Shown here one piece after another: positions 16,448 to 24,311 of a stretch of 34,919 bases of DNA (position 1 is the first letter of the stretch; every line of letters begins with the position of its first letter). The notes beneath the pieces were generated by a model. It did not search any database. It was not told the DNA's origin and saw only the letters and a list, made by a program, of their open reading frames with translations. The translations under genes and the position numbers were made by a program. Source of the DNA: Gemmatimonadaceae bacterium (lineage in GTDB: Bacteria; Gemmatimonadota; Gemmatimonadetes; Gemmatimonadales; Gemmatimonadaceae); the NCBI GenBank assembly GCA_024654005.1, contig JANLGX010000089.1:1-34919 (forward strand). Direction: 5' to 3'.

Positions 16448-16836
16448 GGTCAAGACTCTCTCTCCGCCGGTGTATAACGCCAGAGGTTTGGGGAAAACTG
16501 GAGCCGAATATATGCTGCTCGGCACGATTCAACCATATGAAATTTCAAGGGATCGGCCGTTTGGTTCACCTTTTACTAAAGGGCCGAGTTTTCCACATTT
16601 TACCTTACCGCGTCACGTTATTGATGGACGGCACCTTTAGCCCCCAAAAAGGCCCGCCGCCACCCGGCGACAATTCTCGTTGCCACCTTCCCGCCGGGGC
16701 AGATAGTATGCAACGCGACGATCGTGTTCCGCTCACTCTTCAACCGGCGCGCCATGACCCCACACCATGTTCGTGATTCCCGACTTCACACTCGGCGCCT
16801 GATCGAGATCGGCAGTCGGACGCCGGCGAGCTGAGC
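16448..16836. other. Divergent intergenic region, ftsZ / PD40 lipoprotein
   Basis: 389 bases with no convincing gene, visibly more AT-rich than the flanks between about 16500 and 16650. It must hold the ftsZ promoter (minus) and the lipoprotein promoter (plus). A TTTTCCACA at 16589-16597 is one base off the DnaA box TTATCCACA, which is weak evidence alone. A plus-strand frame at 16537-16776 is too short and featureless to call a gene. Confidence 0.6.
16554..16586. promoter_or_regulatory. Hairpin in the ftsZ upstream region
   Basis: CGGCC-G-TTTGGT pairs with ACTAAA-G-GGCCG across a 9-base loop. The stem has 11 pairs (one G-U) and one internal G-G mismatch. On the plus strand it is followed shortly by TTTT, so it could end a short plus-strand transcript. 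It may instead be an ftsZ leader structure or a protein site. Confidence 0.4.
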
Positions 16837-17733
16837 GTGCGCGCTCTAGCGGCAGTCTGCACACTCGCCGCCATCGCGGGCTGTGTCAGCGAGCCCACCG
16901 CGCCGGTCCAGCGCGATCAGGCAGTGCTGTTCACCAGCGACCGCGACGGCAACGTCGAGATTTACACGATGCACGCCAACGGCGGTGATCCGATCCGGCT
17001 CACGCGCAACGGCGCGCTCGACTTCGCGCCGCAATGGTCGCCGGACGGGCGGCGGATCCTGTTCATCAGCAACCGGTCGGCGGGAGTTAATGGATCGCCG
17101 ACGTACGAGATCTTCGTGATGAACTCCGACGGGTCGGGCGTGAAGCGCTTGACGACGAACGACGTCCTGGAGAGCTCGCCGAGCTGGTCGCCGGACGGAA
17201 GCCGGATCGCGTACGCCACGACGGGCACGCGCAGCAAGATCTTCGTGATGAACGCCGACGGCTCGAACGTCGTGCAGCTCACCGACAACGACTGGCCGGA
17301 CTCCCTCCCGCGCTGGTCGCCCGACGGCCAACGGATCGCCTTCCTCGGCAGCCCGCTCGGCTGGTCGTGGATCTTCACCGTGGCACCCGACGGCAGCGAT
17401 CGCATCCGCGTTCCCACCCAGTCCGTCGGCGGAGTGCACAGCTACTCGTGGGCGCCGGACAGCAGGAACGTCGTATACGAGTACGGCGAGTGGCCGTACG
17501 GCGGCATTTACCGGTCGGTCATCGTACCGACGCCGGGCGTCACTCCCGTTTTTTTGGTGGGCTATGAACGCTTTCCTTCCAAGCCGGTCTGGTCCCCGGA
17601 TGGCGAGCGCATCGCGCTCACACTGAGCGAGGGCGGCAACGCCGACATCTTCACCATGCGCGCCAGCGACGGCGGAGATCGTGTGAACATCACGAATCAC
17701 CCGGCGGCGGACCTGGTCGCGGACTGGAAATAG
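16837..17733 (+). CDS. PD40/TolB-like beta-propeller lipoprotein
   Basis: Exported lipoprotein of 298 residues. The signal peptide is MRALAAVCTLAAIAGC with lipobox IAGC, Cys16. The rest is a string of PD40 (WD40-like, TolB-type) blades, marked by QWSPDGRRILF, SWSPDGSRIAY, RWSPDGQRIAF, SWAPDSRNVVY and VWSPDGERIAL, each following an (I)F(V/T)M(N/R) strand. This suggests a single six-bladed propeller. It lacks the N-terminal TolB alpha/beta domain, so it is not TolB itself. Such lipoproteins are common in Gemmatimonadota and Acidobacteriota, and their roles are mostly unknown. The start is GTG at 16837, the only one that keeps the signal peptide. It stands alone, 79 bases before the PAS kinase gene. 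Confidence 0.85.
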   Translation: MRALAAVCTLAAIAGCVSEPTAPVQRDQAVLFTSDRDGNVEIYTMHANGGDPIRLTRNGALDFAPQWSPDGRRILFISNRSAGVNGSPTYEIFVMNSDGSGVKRLTTNDVLESSPSWSPDGSRIAYATTGTRSKIFVMNADGSNVVQLTDNDWPDSLPRWSPDGQRIAFLGSPLGWSWIFTVAPDGSDRIRVPTQSVGGVHSYSWAPDSRNVVYEYGEWPYGGIYRSVIVPTPGVTPVFLVGYERFPSKPVWSPDGERIALTLSEGGNADIFTMRASDGGDRVNITNHPAADLVADWK

Positions 17734-17812
17734 GCTGCGGGATCCGCGCTGAGCGCGAATCGGCGCGCTCCGACACCTCGCGCTGGCGCCGCTCCGTGTC
17801 CAGCTTTCTGAG

Positions 17813-19006
17813 GTGACAGATACGTACAGAAGCGCCGCCCGTGAGCGCGCGGCGCCATCGGTCGAGAAGCTCGAGCAGGAGCTCCGCGCCGCGGACGCGC
17901 GCTTCGAGGGGATCGTCGGCATCGCGGCCGACGCGATCATCTCCGTCGACGAAGCGCAGACGATCATCCTGTTCAACGAGGGGGCCGAGCAGATCTTCGG
18001 CTACGCGGCCGCGGAAGCCATCGGCCGTCCGCTGGACATGCTGCTGCCGGAGCCGTATCGCGCCAGCCATCGCGTGCACGTGCGCGACTTCGGCGCCGGA
18101 CAGGATCGCGCGCGCCGGATGGACCATCGCCGCTCCATCGCGGGACTGCGAAAGAACGGCGAGGAGTTCCCCGCCGAAGCATCGATCTCGAAGTACACCG
18201 TCGCCGGCTCCGTCGTGTACAACGTCGTGCTGCGGGACGTGTCGGAGCAGCGGCGCGCCGCGGACCTGCTGCAGGCGCTGTACGACGAGGCGAAGCAGGC
18301 CGTTCTCGCGCGCGACCAGACGATCGCCGTCGTGTCGCACGATCTGCGAAATCCGGTGAACGCGATCAAGATGCTGGCAGCCGCGCTCGTGCGATCCGCG
18401 CGCAACGACGCGGAGCGGAACGGGGGCGACCAGGTATACGATTCGGCGGAGATAATCCGGCGCGCGGCCGAGCAGGCCGACCGGCTGATTCAGGATCTGC
18501 TGGACGTGTCGCACATCGAAGCCGGGTCGCTCCGCATTCACGTGGCGCCGGAGGACCTGGAAGAGATCATCGAGGCGGCCACCGAGTTCCTGTCACCGTT
18601 CGCCAAAGACAAGTCCGTGGAGCTGCGGCGCGAGCCGAGTGCCGAGCTGCCGCTGGTGAAGGTCGACGCGAGCCGGATTCATCAGGTCATCTCGAACATC
18701 GCCGGCAACGCGATCAAGTTCACCCCTCCGGGCGGCAGCGTCACGATCTCGGTCGAGCGGGAGCCGGCGGAACTGGTCGTGGCCGTGAGCGACACGGGGC
18801 CGGGACTGCCGCGCGAGCAGATGGACAACCTCGCCGACAGGCGCTGGCAGGCGAAGCGTCAGACCAGCGGCGGCTCCGGGCTCGGGCTGGTCATCGCGAA
18901 AGGCATCATAGAGGCCCACGGCGGTCGGCTGTGGGCGGCCGCGCGCCCGGAGGGCGGCAGCGTGTTTCGCTTCAGTCTGCCGATCTACGAGGTCGCGCCG
19001 GCCTGA
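17813..19006 (+). CDS. Soluble PAS-domain sensor histidine kinase
   Basis: Cytosolic kinase of 397 residues with no membrane segment. A short N-terminal coiled coil (about 14-30) leads to one PAS domain (about 28-148: IVGIAADAIISVDEAQTIILFNEGAEQIFGY, then FPAEASISKYTV and RDVSEQRR). HisKA has SHDLRNP with His176. The ATPase domain has N-box ISNIAGNAIKF, G1 DTGPGLP and G2 GSGLGLVIAKGIIEAHGG. All catalytic motifs are intact. The PAS type resembles redox or small-ligand sensors, but no heme- or flavin-binding residue can be assigned by eye. The start is GTG at 17813 with a weak ribosome-binding site. Its 3' end overlaps the opposing response regulator by 22 bases. Confidence 0.88.
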   Translation: MTDTYRSAARERAAPSVEKLEQELRAADARFEGIVGIAADAIISVDEAQTIILFNEGAEQIFGYAAAEAIGRPLDMLLPEPYRASHRVHVRDFGAGQDRARRMDHRRSIAGLRKNGEEFPAEASISKYTVAGSVVYNVVLRDVSEQRRAADLLQALYDEAKQAVLARDQTIAVVSHDLRNPVNAIKMLAAALVRSARNDAERNGGDQVYDSAEIIRRAAEQADRLIQDLLDVSHIEAGSLRIHVAPEDLEEIIEAATEFLSPFAKDKSVELRREPSAELPLVKVDASRIHQVISNIAGNAIKFTPPGGSVTISVEREPAELVVAVSDTGPGLPREQMDNLADRRWQAKRQTSGGSGLGLVIAKGIIEAHGGRLWAAARPEGGSVFRFSLPIYEVAPA

Positions 19007-19656
19007 AACTTCAGCAGGCCGAGCTTGAGCGCGAACTGCACGTAGTCCGACCGGTGCGTCAGCCCGAGCTTCTCGCCTATCCGCTGCTTGTACGTGTCCA
19101 CGGTCTTCGGGCTGATGAACAGCTTCTCCCCGATCTCCGGCGCGGTGTACCCGTGCGCGACGAGCTGTAGCACGTCCCGCTCGCGCTCGGTGAGCTTCTC
19201 GAAGCGCGCACGATCGTCCAGCGTTTTTTCGTCCTTCTTGAGTCCGCGCGCGAGAATGCGCCCAGCGGACGGCTGCACGTACATGTCGCCGCGCGCCACG
19301 GCGCGAATCGCGTCCACGAGCTCGCGGTCAGCGGCGTTCTTGACGAGATAGCCGGAGGCTCCGGCCTCGAGCACCTGGACCAGGTACTCCTCTTCGCCGT
19401 GCATCGTAAGCACGAGCACTTTCGGCGGGTCCGCACGCGTCACCAGCTCACGCGTCGCGCTGAGTCCGTCCATCTCGGCCATCGAGAGGTCCATCACGAC
19501 GACGTGCGGGTGCAGCCGGTCGGCGAGCGCGAGGGCCTCCTTGCCGTTCGACGCTTCACCCACCACGTCGATGTCCCGCGCGCCGGAGAGCACCGCCTTG
19601 AGGCCGGCGCGAACGACCATGTGATCGTCGGCGAGCACTACGCGAATGACGTCCAT
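18985..19656 (-). CDS. NarL/FixJ-family response regulator
   Basis: DNA-binding two-component regulator of 223 residues. The receiver domain (1-120) has the acidic pair Asp10/Asp11, phospho-acceptor Asp56 (VVVMDLSMAEMDG), Thr84 and Lys106. The LuxR-type helix-turn-helix (about 153-215) has KLTERERDVLQLVAHGYTAPEIGEKLFISPKTVDTYKQRI. The ATG at 19656 is preceded by GGGGAAGAG and overlaps the stop of the kinase gene as TGATG, so the two are coupled. A longer in-frame extension upstream lies inside the kinase and is not receiver-like. It is the last gene of the minus-strand run that begins with the nos genes, so control of those genes is plausible but unproven. Confidence 0.93.
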   Translation of the reverse strand: MDVIRVVLADDHMVVRAGLKAVLSGARDIDVVGEASNGKEALALADRLHPHVVVMDLSMAEMDGLSATRELVTRADPPKVLVLTMHGEEEYLVQVLEAGASGYLVKNAADRELVDAIRAVARGDMYVQPSAGRILARGLKKDEKTLDDRARFEKLTERERDVLQLVAHGYTAPEIGEKLFISPKTVDTYKQRIGEKLGLTHRSDYVQFALKLGLLKFQAGATS

Positions 19657-20735
19657 CACTCTTCCCCCGCCAGCGGAACGGACACCTTCACGCGCGTGCC
19701 CTTGCCGGGCGCGCTCTCCACCGAGAAGACGCCGTCGACCAGCGACGCGCGCTCCTCCATCGCGAACAACCCGAAGCCGTCGGCCCCGCGCGTGATCCCG
19801 CTCATGTCGAATCCTTCGCCGTTGTCCACCACCTCTAACGTAACCCGGGTACCGTCGGGAGTCAGGGAGAGTGTTACGTGCGTCGGCTTGCCGTGGCGAA
19901 GCGCGTTCGACAGCCCTTCGCTTGCAACCTGATAGAGCACGGCTTCGACCTCCCTGGAAAGTTTGATTGGATCGCCCAGCTGTACGGATACGTCGACCTG
20001 GTCCGTCCGCGAGCGGCGAGCCAGCCACTGGAGGGCGGCGGGCAGCCCGAGGTCGTCCAGCACTCTGGGATACACGGTCTGTGCCAGCGTTCTGATCTCC
20101 TCGAGCGCGTCGACCGTAAGATCGTGAATCAGCTCGAGGCGCTTCCGCATGTCCGCGTCTGCGCAATCGCGCAGCGCCGAGGAAGCCTGAAGCGACAGCG
20201 CGGCCAGCGTCTGCGCCGCGGAGTCCTGCAACTGCCGCGCGATGCGCGCGCGCTCCGCTTCGCCCGCCGTTATCACCTGGGACGCCAGCTTGCGCATGTG
20301 GTAGCGGTCGGCCGTGAGCCGGTCGACCAGGCGGTTGATAGTCTGGCCGACGCGCGTCATGTCCCGGTCTGCCAGCGGCGACGGCGCCACGCGCACGTTC
20401 CGCTCGCCGCGCGACACTCTGCCCGCCGCCTCCTCCAGCGCCGCCAGCGGACGCAGCGCGAGATACACCAGCGCGCCGTTCACGACGAACGTCACGATCA
20501 GCGCGGCGCTCAGCGTGATCCACATCCCGGGCCGCCCCACGTGCATGACTATCGCGGTGGCCGCGGTGCCCAGCACGATGATCGCATTGGCCCCGAACAG
20601 CTTCCACAGCAGCGGCACGCCGAGAATCCGCGCGCGCCACAGCAGCAGCGTGCCCGACAGGGACGCCGGCCCGGGCCCGGCCGCGCCGAGCGCGACCGGA
20701 TGCAAGGAACGAAGTCCTCTGGCCACGCTACCCAA
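19656..20735 (-). CDS. NarX-like membrane kinase lacking the acceptor His
   Basis: HisKA_3-type membrane kinase of about 359 residues with two TM segments (about 45-64 and 71-93) and almost no periplasmic loop, then HAMP (about 94-145). The dimerisation box reads ERARIARQLQDSAAQTL. Family members have ELHD there, so the phospho-acceptor His is Gln170. The rest looks normal: TVYPRVLDDLGLPAAL, the N-box SEGLSNALRHG, DNGEGFD and GFGLFAMEERASLVDG. The codon is CAG (plus-strand CTG at 20226-20228). Either it works by another residue, acts as a pseudokinase or phosphatase for the coupled NarL regulator, or has lost function. The start is TTG at 20735 (8-base overlap with the upstream gene) or GTG at 20726. 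Confidence 0.87.
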   Translation of the reverse strand: MGSVARGLRSLHPVALGAAGPGPASLSGTLLLWRARILGVPLLWKLFGANAIIVLGTAATAIVMHVGRPGMWITLSAALIVTFVVNGALVYLALRPLAALEEAAGRVSRGERNVRVAPSPLADRDMTRVGQTINRLVDRLTADRYHMRKLASQVITAGEAERARIARQLQDSAAQTLAALSLQASSALRDCADADMRKRLELIHDLTVDALEEIRTLAQTVYPRVLDDLGLPAALQWLARRSRTDQVDVSVQLGDPIKLSREVEAVLYQVASEGLSNALRHGKPTHVTLSLTPDGTRVTLEVVDNGEGFDMSGITRGADGFGLFAMEERASLVDGVFSVESAPGKGTRVKVSVPLAGEE

Positions 20736-21180
20736 CGACCAGCGCCGTCACCATGCCGAACATCCCGTGCTGGGATTCGGCATGGGGAAGAATGTGGCAG
20801 TGAAACGCCCACGTTCCCTTCTTGTCGCACCCGTCGTTGAGGATCATGACGTGATCCACGTCCACGCGCTCGACGCGCCGCGGGCGCCGCGGCTCGACGA
20901 TGAACGCGCCCAGGAGACCGAGGCCCACCTGCTTGGCCGAGTTGTGATGCGAGTGATACATGTGTGAGCCCGCGTTGCCGGCCGGCACCGTGAACTCGTA
21001 CGTGTACGATTCGCCTGGCTTCACCTTCACGCCGCTCTCCATGCGCGGTGCGAGCGGCTGGTTGCCAGCGCCGGCGGTCTTGGCCGGAAAGGCCTTGATC
21101 CCGGCCTCGTGCATCCGCAGGAACGCGCGGCGATCGGGGGGAGTCGTTGCGGAAATCCCGGCGGCGGACTTACCAGTCAT
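20728..21180 (-). CDS. Drastically shortened multicopper oxidase
   Basis: 150-residue open frame made of two multicopper-oxidase pieces. Residues 41-96 match the end of domain 1 (VKPGESYTYEFTVPAG, then HMYHSHHNSAKQVGLGLLGAFIVEP with His76/His78 of a type 2/3 copper motif). Residues 105-116 (VDVDHVMILND) look like a domain 1/2 junction. After CDKKG, TWAFHCHILPHAESQHGM (123-140) is the C-terminal motif with Cys128 and His133. Full oxidases have four His motifs over 300-500 residues; here the first and third are missing. No signal peptide is visible. The frame is intact and abuts the kinase gene. It may be an internal-deletion remnant, a minimal cupredoxin, or an assembly collapse. The 150 bases between it and nosY hold nothing recognisable. 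Confidence 0.7.
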   Translation of the reverse strand: MTGKSAAGISATTPPDRRAFLRMHEAGIKAFPAKTAGAGNQPLAPRMESGVKVKPGESYTYEFTVPAGNAGSHMYHSHHNSAKQVGLGLLGAFIVEPRRPRRVERVDVDHVMILNDGCDKKGTWAFHCHILPHAESQHGMFGMVTALVVG

Positions 21181-21330
21181 TCATGCGGCTCCAGTTCGGT
21201 GTCATGGATGGTTCCGCAACCTAGGGCGCGCGGCACCAATGCTCTGTCATCCTCCTCGCGGAACTTCCCTGCGGTTGTTCCCGACCCGCTGAGAGGGTTT
21301 CCCCGACCGACTCCCCGGCGGCGCACGGCC

Positions 21331-22218
21331 CTACCGGTCGCGGCGCGAGCTGAGCGTGACCGCCGCCGCGAGCGGGACGGCGATCCACAGCGTGAGCGAG
21401 ACCGCGACGAACGACAGCCCCGCGGCGCCGCCGAGCATGCGCTCCAGGGCCGCTCCGGCTGGACCAAGCAGCACGTCGGCTCCCAGCTCCACCAGCGACA
21501 CGGCGCGCAGCCCGTCGATGGGATTCAAGCCGAGCAGCGCGAGCAGCCACCGCCCCGGCTGTCCACCGCCCACGAGCTGGAGCACTCCGATCGCGATCAG
21601 GTCGAACACCACCGCCGCGAAGAGCCACGCGGCGATCGCGCCACCCAGCGCCCCGAGGCGGCTGCGCGACACGACTCCCAGCAGTATTCCCACCGCCAGC
21701 CCGGCTGCACCGGCCAGAATGGAGCCGAGCGCCACGAGCAGAAACCCGCCGATCCCCGCCGTGCCGGCGCTGGCGGCGATCAACACCATCGCGCCGCCGA
21801 ATCCCGCGACCACCACCAACACGATCGCGGCGAGCAGTCCGAGCGCGCGGCCCAGCACCAGCTCCGCGATTCCGACCGGCTGCGCGGCGATCGCTTCCAT
21901 CGCGGCGGAGTTGGCGGCGAAGGCCATGGCCCCGAGCAACAATCCGAGCAGCGGCATGATGTAGTAGCCGAGCGTCATCAGCGATACGGCCGTGCGCGTG
22001 AAGCCCTGAACCAGCAGCTGGCCGCTGCCGCCGAGACCGGCGAGCGCGAGACCCGCGGCCACGACGGCGAAGAGCACCGCGAAGGTCGGAACCATCTTGC
22101 CGCGCATGGTGGAGCGCAGCTCGAAGGCCGCGAGCGCGAGGACGTGCGGCAGCGCCGCCGCCGTCAGCGGTCGAGCGCCGACGCGCAACGGCGGATTCGC
22201 GAGCTGGATATGCGTCAT
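21331..22218 (-). CDS. nosY: NosY, ABC-2 type permease of the nos cluster
   Basis: Inner-membrane permease partner of NosF, with NosD needed for CuZ/CuS maturation of N2O reductase (family knowledge). From the ATG at 22218 it has 295 residues and about six TM segments: examples are FAVLFAVVAAGLALAGLGG, LGYYIMPLLGLLLGAMAFA, LGLLAAIVLVVVAGFGGAMVL and a final FVAVSLTLWIAVPLAAAVTL. The family feature MEAIAAQPVGIAELVLGRALG follows TM2. The ATG overlaps the nosF stop as ATGA. A longer upstream frame lies inside nosF and is Arg-rich shadow. The order nosD-nosF-nosY is the canonical one. Confidence 0.9.
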   Translation of the reverse strand: MTHIQLANPPLRVGARPLTAAALPHVLALAAFELRSTMRGKMVPTFAVLFAVVAAGLALAGLGGSGQLLVQGFTRTAVSLMTLGYYIMPLLGLLLGAMAFAANSAAMEAIAAQPVGIAELVLGRALGLLAAIVLVVVAGFGGAMVLIAASAGTAGIGGFLLVALGSILAGAAGLAVGILLGVVSRSRLGALGGAIAAWLFAAVVFDLIAIGVLQLVGGGQPGRWLLALLGLNPIDGLRAVSLVELGADVLLGPAGAALERMLGGAAGLSFVAVSLTLWIAVPLAAAVTLSSRRDR

Positions 22219-22946
22219 GCCGCCACCCGGAGCTCGAGTCCCGTGAGCCGCCGATAGATCTCTTCCACTCCGGCGCCGTGCTTCAGATCGAGCGACGATG
22301 CGAGCGCGGCGGGGTCGCCCGCGGCCACGAGTCTTCCGGCGACGAGTACCGCCAGCCGGTCCGCGACCGCCTCGACTTCCATGAGATCGTGGGACGAGAT
22401 GAGGATGGTCTTCCCTTCCTTGCCGAGCTCGCACAGCAGATCCCGCATCAGCAATGCTCCGGTCGGATCCAGCGCCGCGCTCGGCTCGTCCAGCAGCAGC
22501 ACGCCGGGATCTCCGAGCAGCGCGATCGCGAGACCGAGGCGCTGGCGCATTCCGCCCGACAGCGTCTCGATCTGCCGGTCGAGCACGTTATCCAGCCCCA
22601 CGCGCTCGAGCAGCAGCTCGGGCCGGGGAAGATCCGTGTCCCGCAGGCGCGCTATGAGCCGCAGCACTTCGCGCAGCGTCGCTCCTTCGGGAAAGCCGAG
22701 CCGCTGCGGCATGTAGCCGACGGCGCGGCGTGCCTCGCGCCCATGCCGGGCGATGTCGTGGCCGGCGACGCCGATCTCCCCCGCGGTCGCGCGCACGAGT
22801 CCGGCGGCGCCTTTCAGCAGCGTCGTCTTGCCGGAGCCGTTCGGGCCGACGAGCGCGAGCGTCTCGCCCTCCTCGACTGTGAGCGAAACCGGCTCGACCG
22901 CGAGCACGTCGGCATAGCGCTTGGTGAATCCGTGGTAAACGATCAT
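22215..22946 (-). CDS. nosF: NosF, ABC ATPase of the nos cluster
   Basis: Cytosolic ATPase that drives the NosDFY machine. Of 243 residues, Walker A is GPNGSGKT (34-41). The Q-loop region reads VGYMPQRLGFPEGATLREVL, the signature LSGGMRQRLGLAIALLG, Walker B VLLLDEPSAALDP, and the switch His is in ISSHDLMEVEAVADRL. YMPQR with the PEGATLREVL context is characteristic of NosF and related copper ABC ATPases. Its ATG overlaps the nosD stop (ATGA) and its stop overlaps nosY (ATGA), so the three are translationally coupled. Confidence 0.92.
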   Translation of the reverse strand: MIVYHGFTKRYADVLAVEPVSLTVEEGETLALVGPNGSGKTTLLKGAAGLVRATAGEIGVAGHDIARHGREARRAVGYMPQRLGFPEGATLREVLRLIARLRDTDLPRPELLLERVGLDNVLDRQIETLSGGMRQRLGLAIALLGDPGVLLLDEPSAALDPTGALLMRDLLCELGKEGKTILISSHDLMEVEAVADRLAVLVAGRLVAAGDPAALASSLDLKHGAGVEEIYRRLTGLELRVAA

Positions 22947-24310
22947 CGGCGTGCCCGGGGAAAGGTCGAGCGTCTGGTCTGATACATGGCGAGCCCGAGC
23001 AGGCTCATGCCGGCGAAGGCGAGCATCGATCGCGATCGGTCAAACGTCGCGGTCGCGCCGACCGGGGCGCGCGCCGGACGGACGGCGAGCGGCCGCTCGT
23101 CGGTGATCGCCGCAAAGTCGAAGACAGGAAACGCGGATTCCGCCCAGGCGAGAGCGCGCGCGGCGGGCGTTCCCGCCCACAGCTCGAGCACCGGCCGCAA
23201 TCCGGCCAGGGACGCGAACGGATCGCCCGCGCGATGCGGGCGGTCGCCCACTCCGTCCCCGTCCAGGTCGAACGTGGCGCGGCCACCCCAGAAATTTCCC
23301 CGGCCGTCGGCGGACCACTCGTTCTCACCGGCGCCGAGGATGGTGCGCGCCGACGTGCGGTTGCCGGTGATGACGTTGTCCACGAAGGTGTTCTCCTCCG
23401 AGCTCGCCATCATGTCGATGCCGACGCCGTTGCCGCTGATGGTGTTCGCGCGGAAGACGTTCCGGACCGACCCGTCGAGAAACAGGCCGGTGAGATTCCC
23501 CTCTATGATGTTGCGCTCCGCGGTCACGCTTTCCGCAGTCTGCAGGAGGATGCCGTACGCGCGGTAGCCGACGTGCCGGGAGAAAGTGTTCGACCGGAAG
23601 GTGATGCGCTTCGAGAACATGATCGCCGCGCCGGCGGCGTTCCGGGTGAACCGGTTGTCGGTGAACGTGTTGTCGTCGGAGTACATGTAGTGCAGCCCGT
23701 ACCGCACGCTCGATACGTCGTTGCCGACCGCGGTGGAATGGCTGGCGAAGGAGAAGTACAGGCCGTCGCGCGTAGTCCGCACGGTGTTGCCGCGCAGCTC
23801 CACGTACGTCGAGTTGTACAGGTGGATCCCGTTGCCCCGCCAGGCCTCCTGCAGCTTCGCGTCTCCCGTGATCCGGTTGTTCGCGATGAGCACGTCGTGC
23901 GACGAGAGCAGGTAGACGCCGTGCAGCGAGGACTCGATGGTGTTGCCGGAGACGACGCACCCGTTGCAGCGCAGCAGCTTGATGGCGGCTTCGTCCTTGT
24001 TGAGCGACAGCCCGCTGCGCACGACTCTGAATCCGACGATCGCGACGGAGTCCGCGTCCACGGTGACGACTGTGCCGCGGCCGCGGCCGTCGAGCACCGC
24101 ACCCGGAGCGCCCACGAGCGTCAGCCGGCGATCGATCACGACCGGTCCGGCGTACGTGCCCGCCGCCACGCGTACCGTGTCACCGGGACCCGCGGCTGCG
24201 ATCGCTTGCGCGGGGTGCGTGTACGGGCCGCCGGGCGCCACCGTGAGCGTTCGCGCTCCGCCCGCGGGCGCGAGCGCCTGCAGCAGCGAGAAGCCCAGCG
24301 CCGTGAGCAT
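22943..24310 (-). CDS. nosD: NosD, periplasmic beta-helix copper-maturation factor
   Basis: Periplasmic right-handed beta-helix protein that receives copper and docks on NosZ during maturation. The 455 residues start with a Sec signal (MLTALGFSLLQALAPAGGA). A beta-helix with repeated N-x-I/F-x-x-N coils follows (about 60-330; GNTIESSLHGVYLLSS, NNRITG, GNTVRTTRDGLYFSF, DNTFTDNRFTRN). The NosD hallmarks EAWRGNGIHLY, YGLHYMYSDDNTF and NFWGG are present, as is the spacer DLDGDGVGDRPHR. A C-terminal TM (about 427-445, SMLAFAGMSLLGLAMY) may anchor it. One base separates it from the nosB-like stop, and it overlaps nosF by four bases. Confidence 0.92.
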   Translation of the reverse strand: MLTALGFSLLQALAPAGGARTLTVAPGGPYTHPAQAIAAAGPGDTVRVAAGTYAGPVVIDRRLTLVGAPGAVLDGRGRGTVVTVDADSVAIVGFRVVRSGLSLNKDEAAIKLLRCNGCVVSGNTIESSLHGVYLLSSHDVLIANNRITGDAKLQEAWRGNGIHLYNSTYVELRGNTVRTTRDGLYFSFASHSTAVGNDVSSVRYGLHYMYSDDNTFTDNRFTRNAAGAAIMFSKRITFRSNTFSRHVGYRAYGILLQTAESVTAERNIIEGNLTGLFLDGSVRNVFRANTISGNGVGIDMMASSEENTFVDNVITGNRTSARTILGAGENEWSADGRGNFWGGRATFDLDGDGVGDRPHRAGDPFASLAGLRPVLELWAGTPAARALAWAESAFPVFDFAAITDERPLAVRPARAPVGATATFDRSRSMLAFAGMSLLGLAMYQTRRSTFPRARR

Positions 24311-24311
24311 C

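Noticed and set aside
16537-16776. 79-codon plus-strand frame in the ftsZ upstream spacer
   Set aside because: No ribosome-binding site and no recognisable domain, and it spans a hairpin; its start looks like ordinary intergenic sequence.
21177-21240. Residues TIHDTELEPHE just upstream of the short oxidase, as a possible frameshifted first copper motif
   Set aside because: Only one His fits the expected H-x-H pattern and the surrounding frame is Arg/Ser-rich shadow; too weak to call a frameshift.
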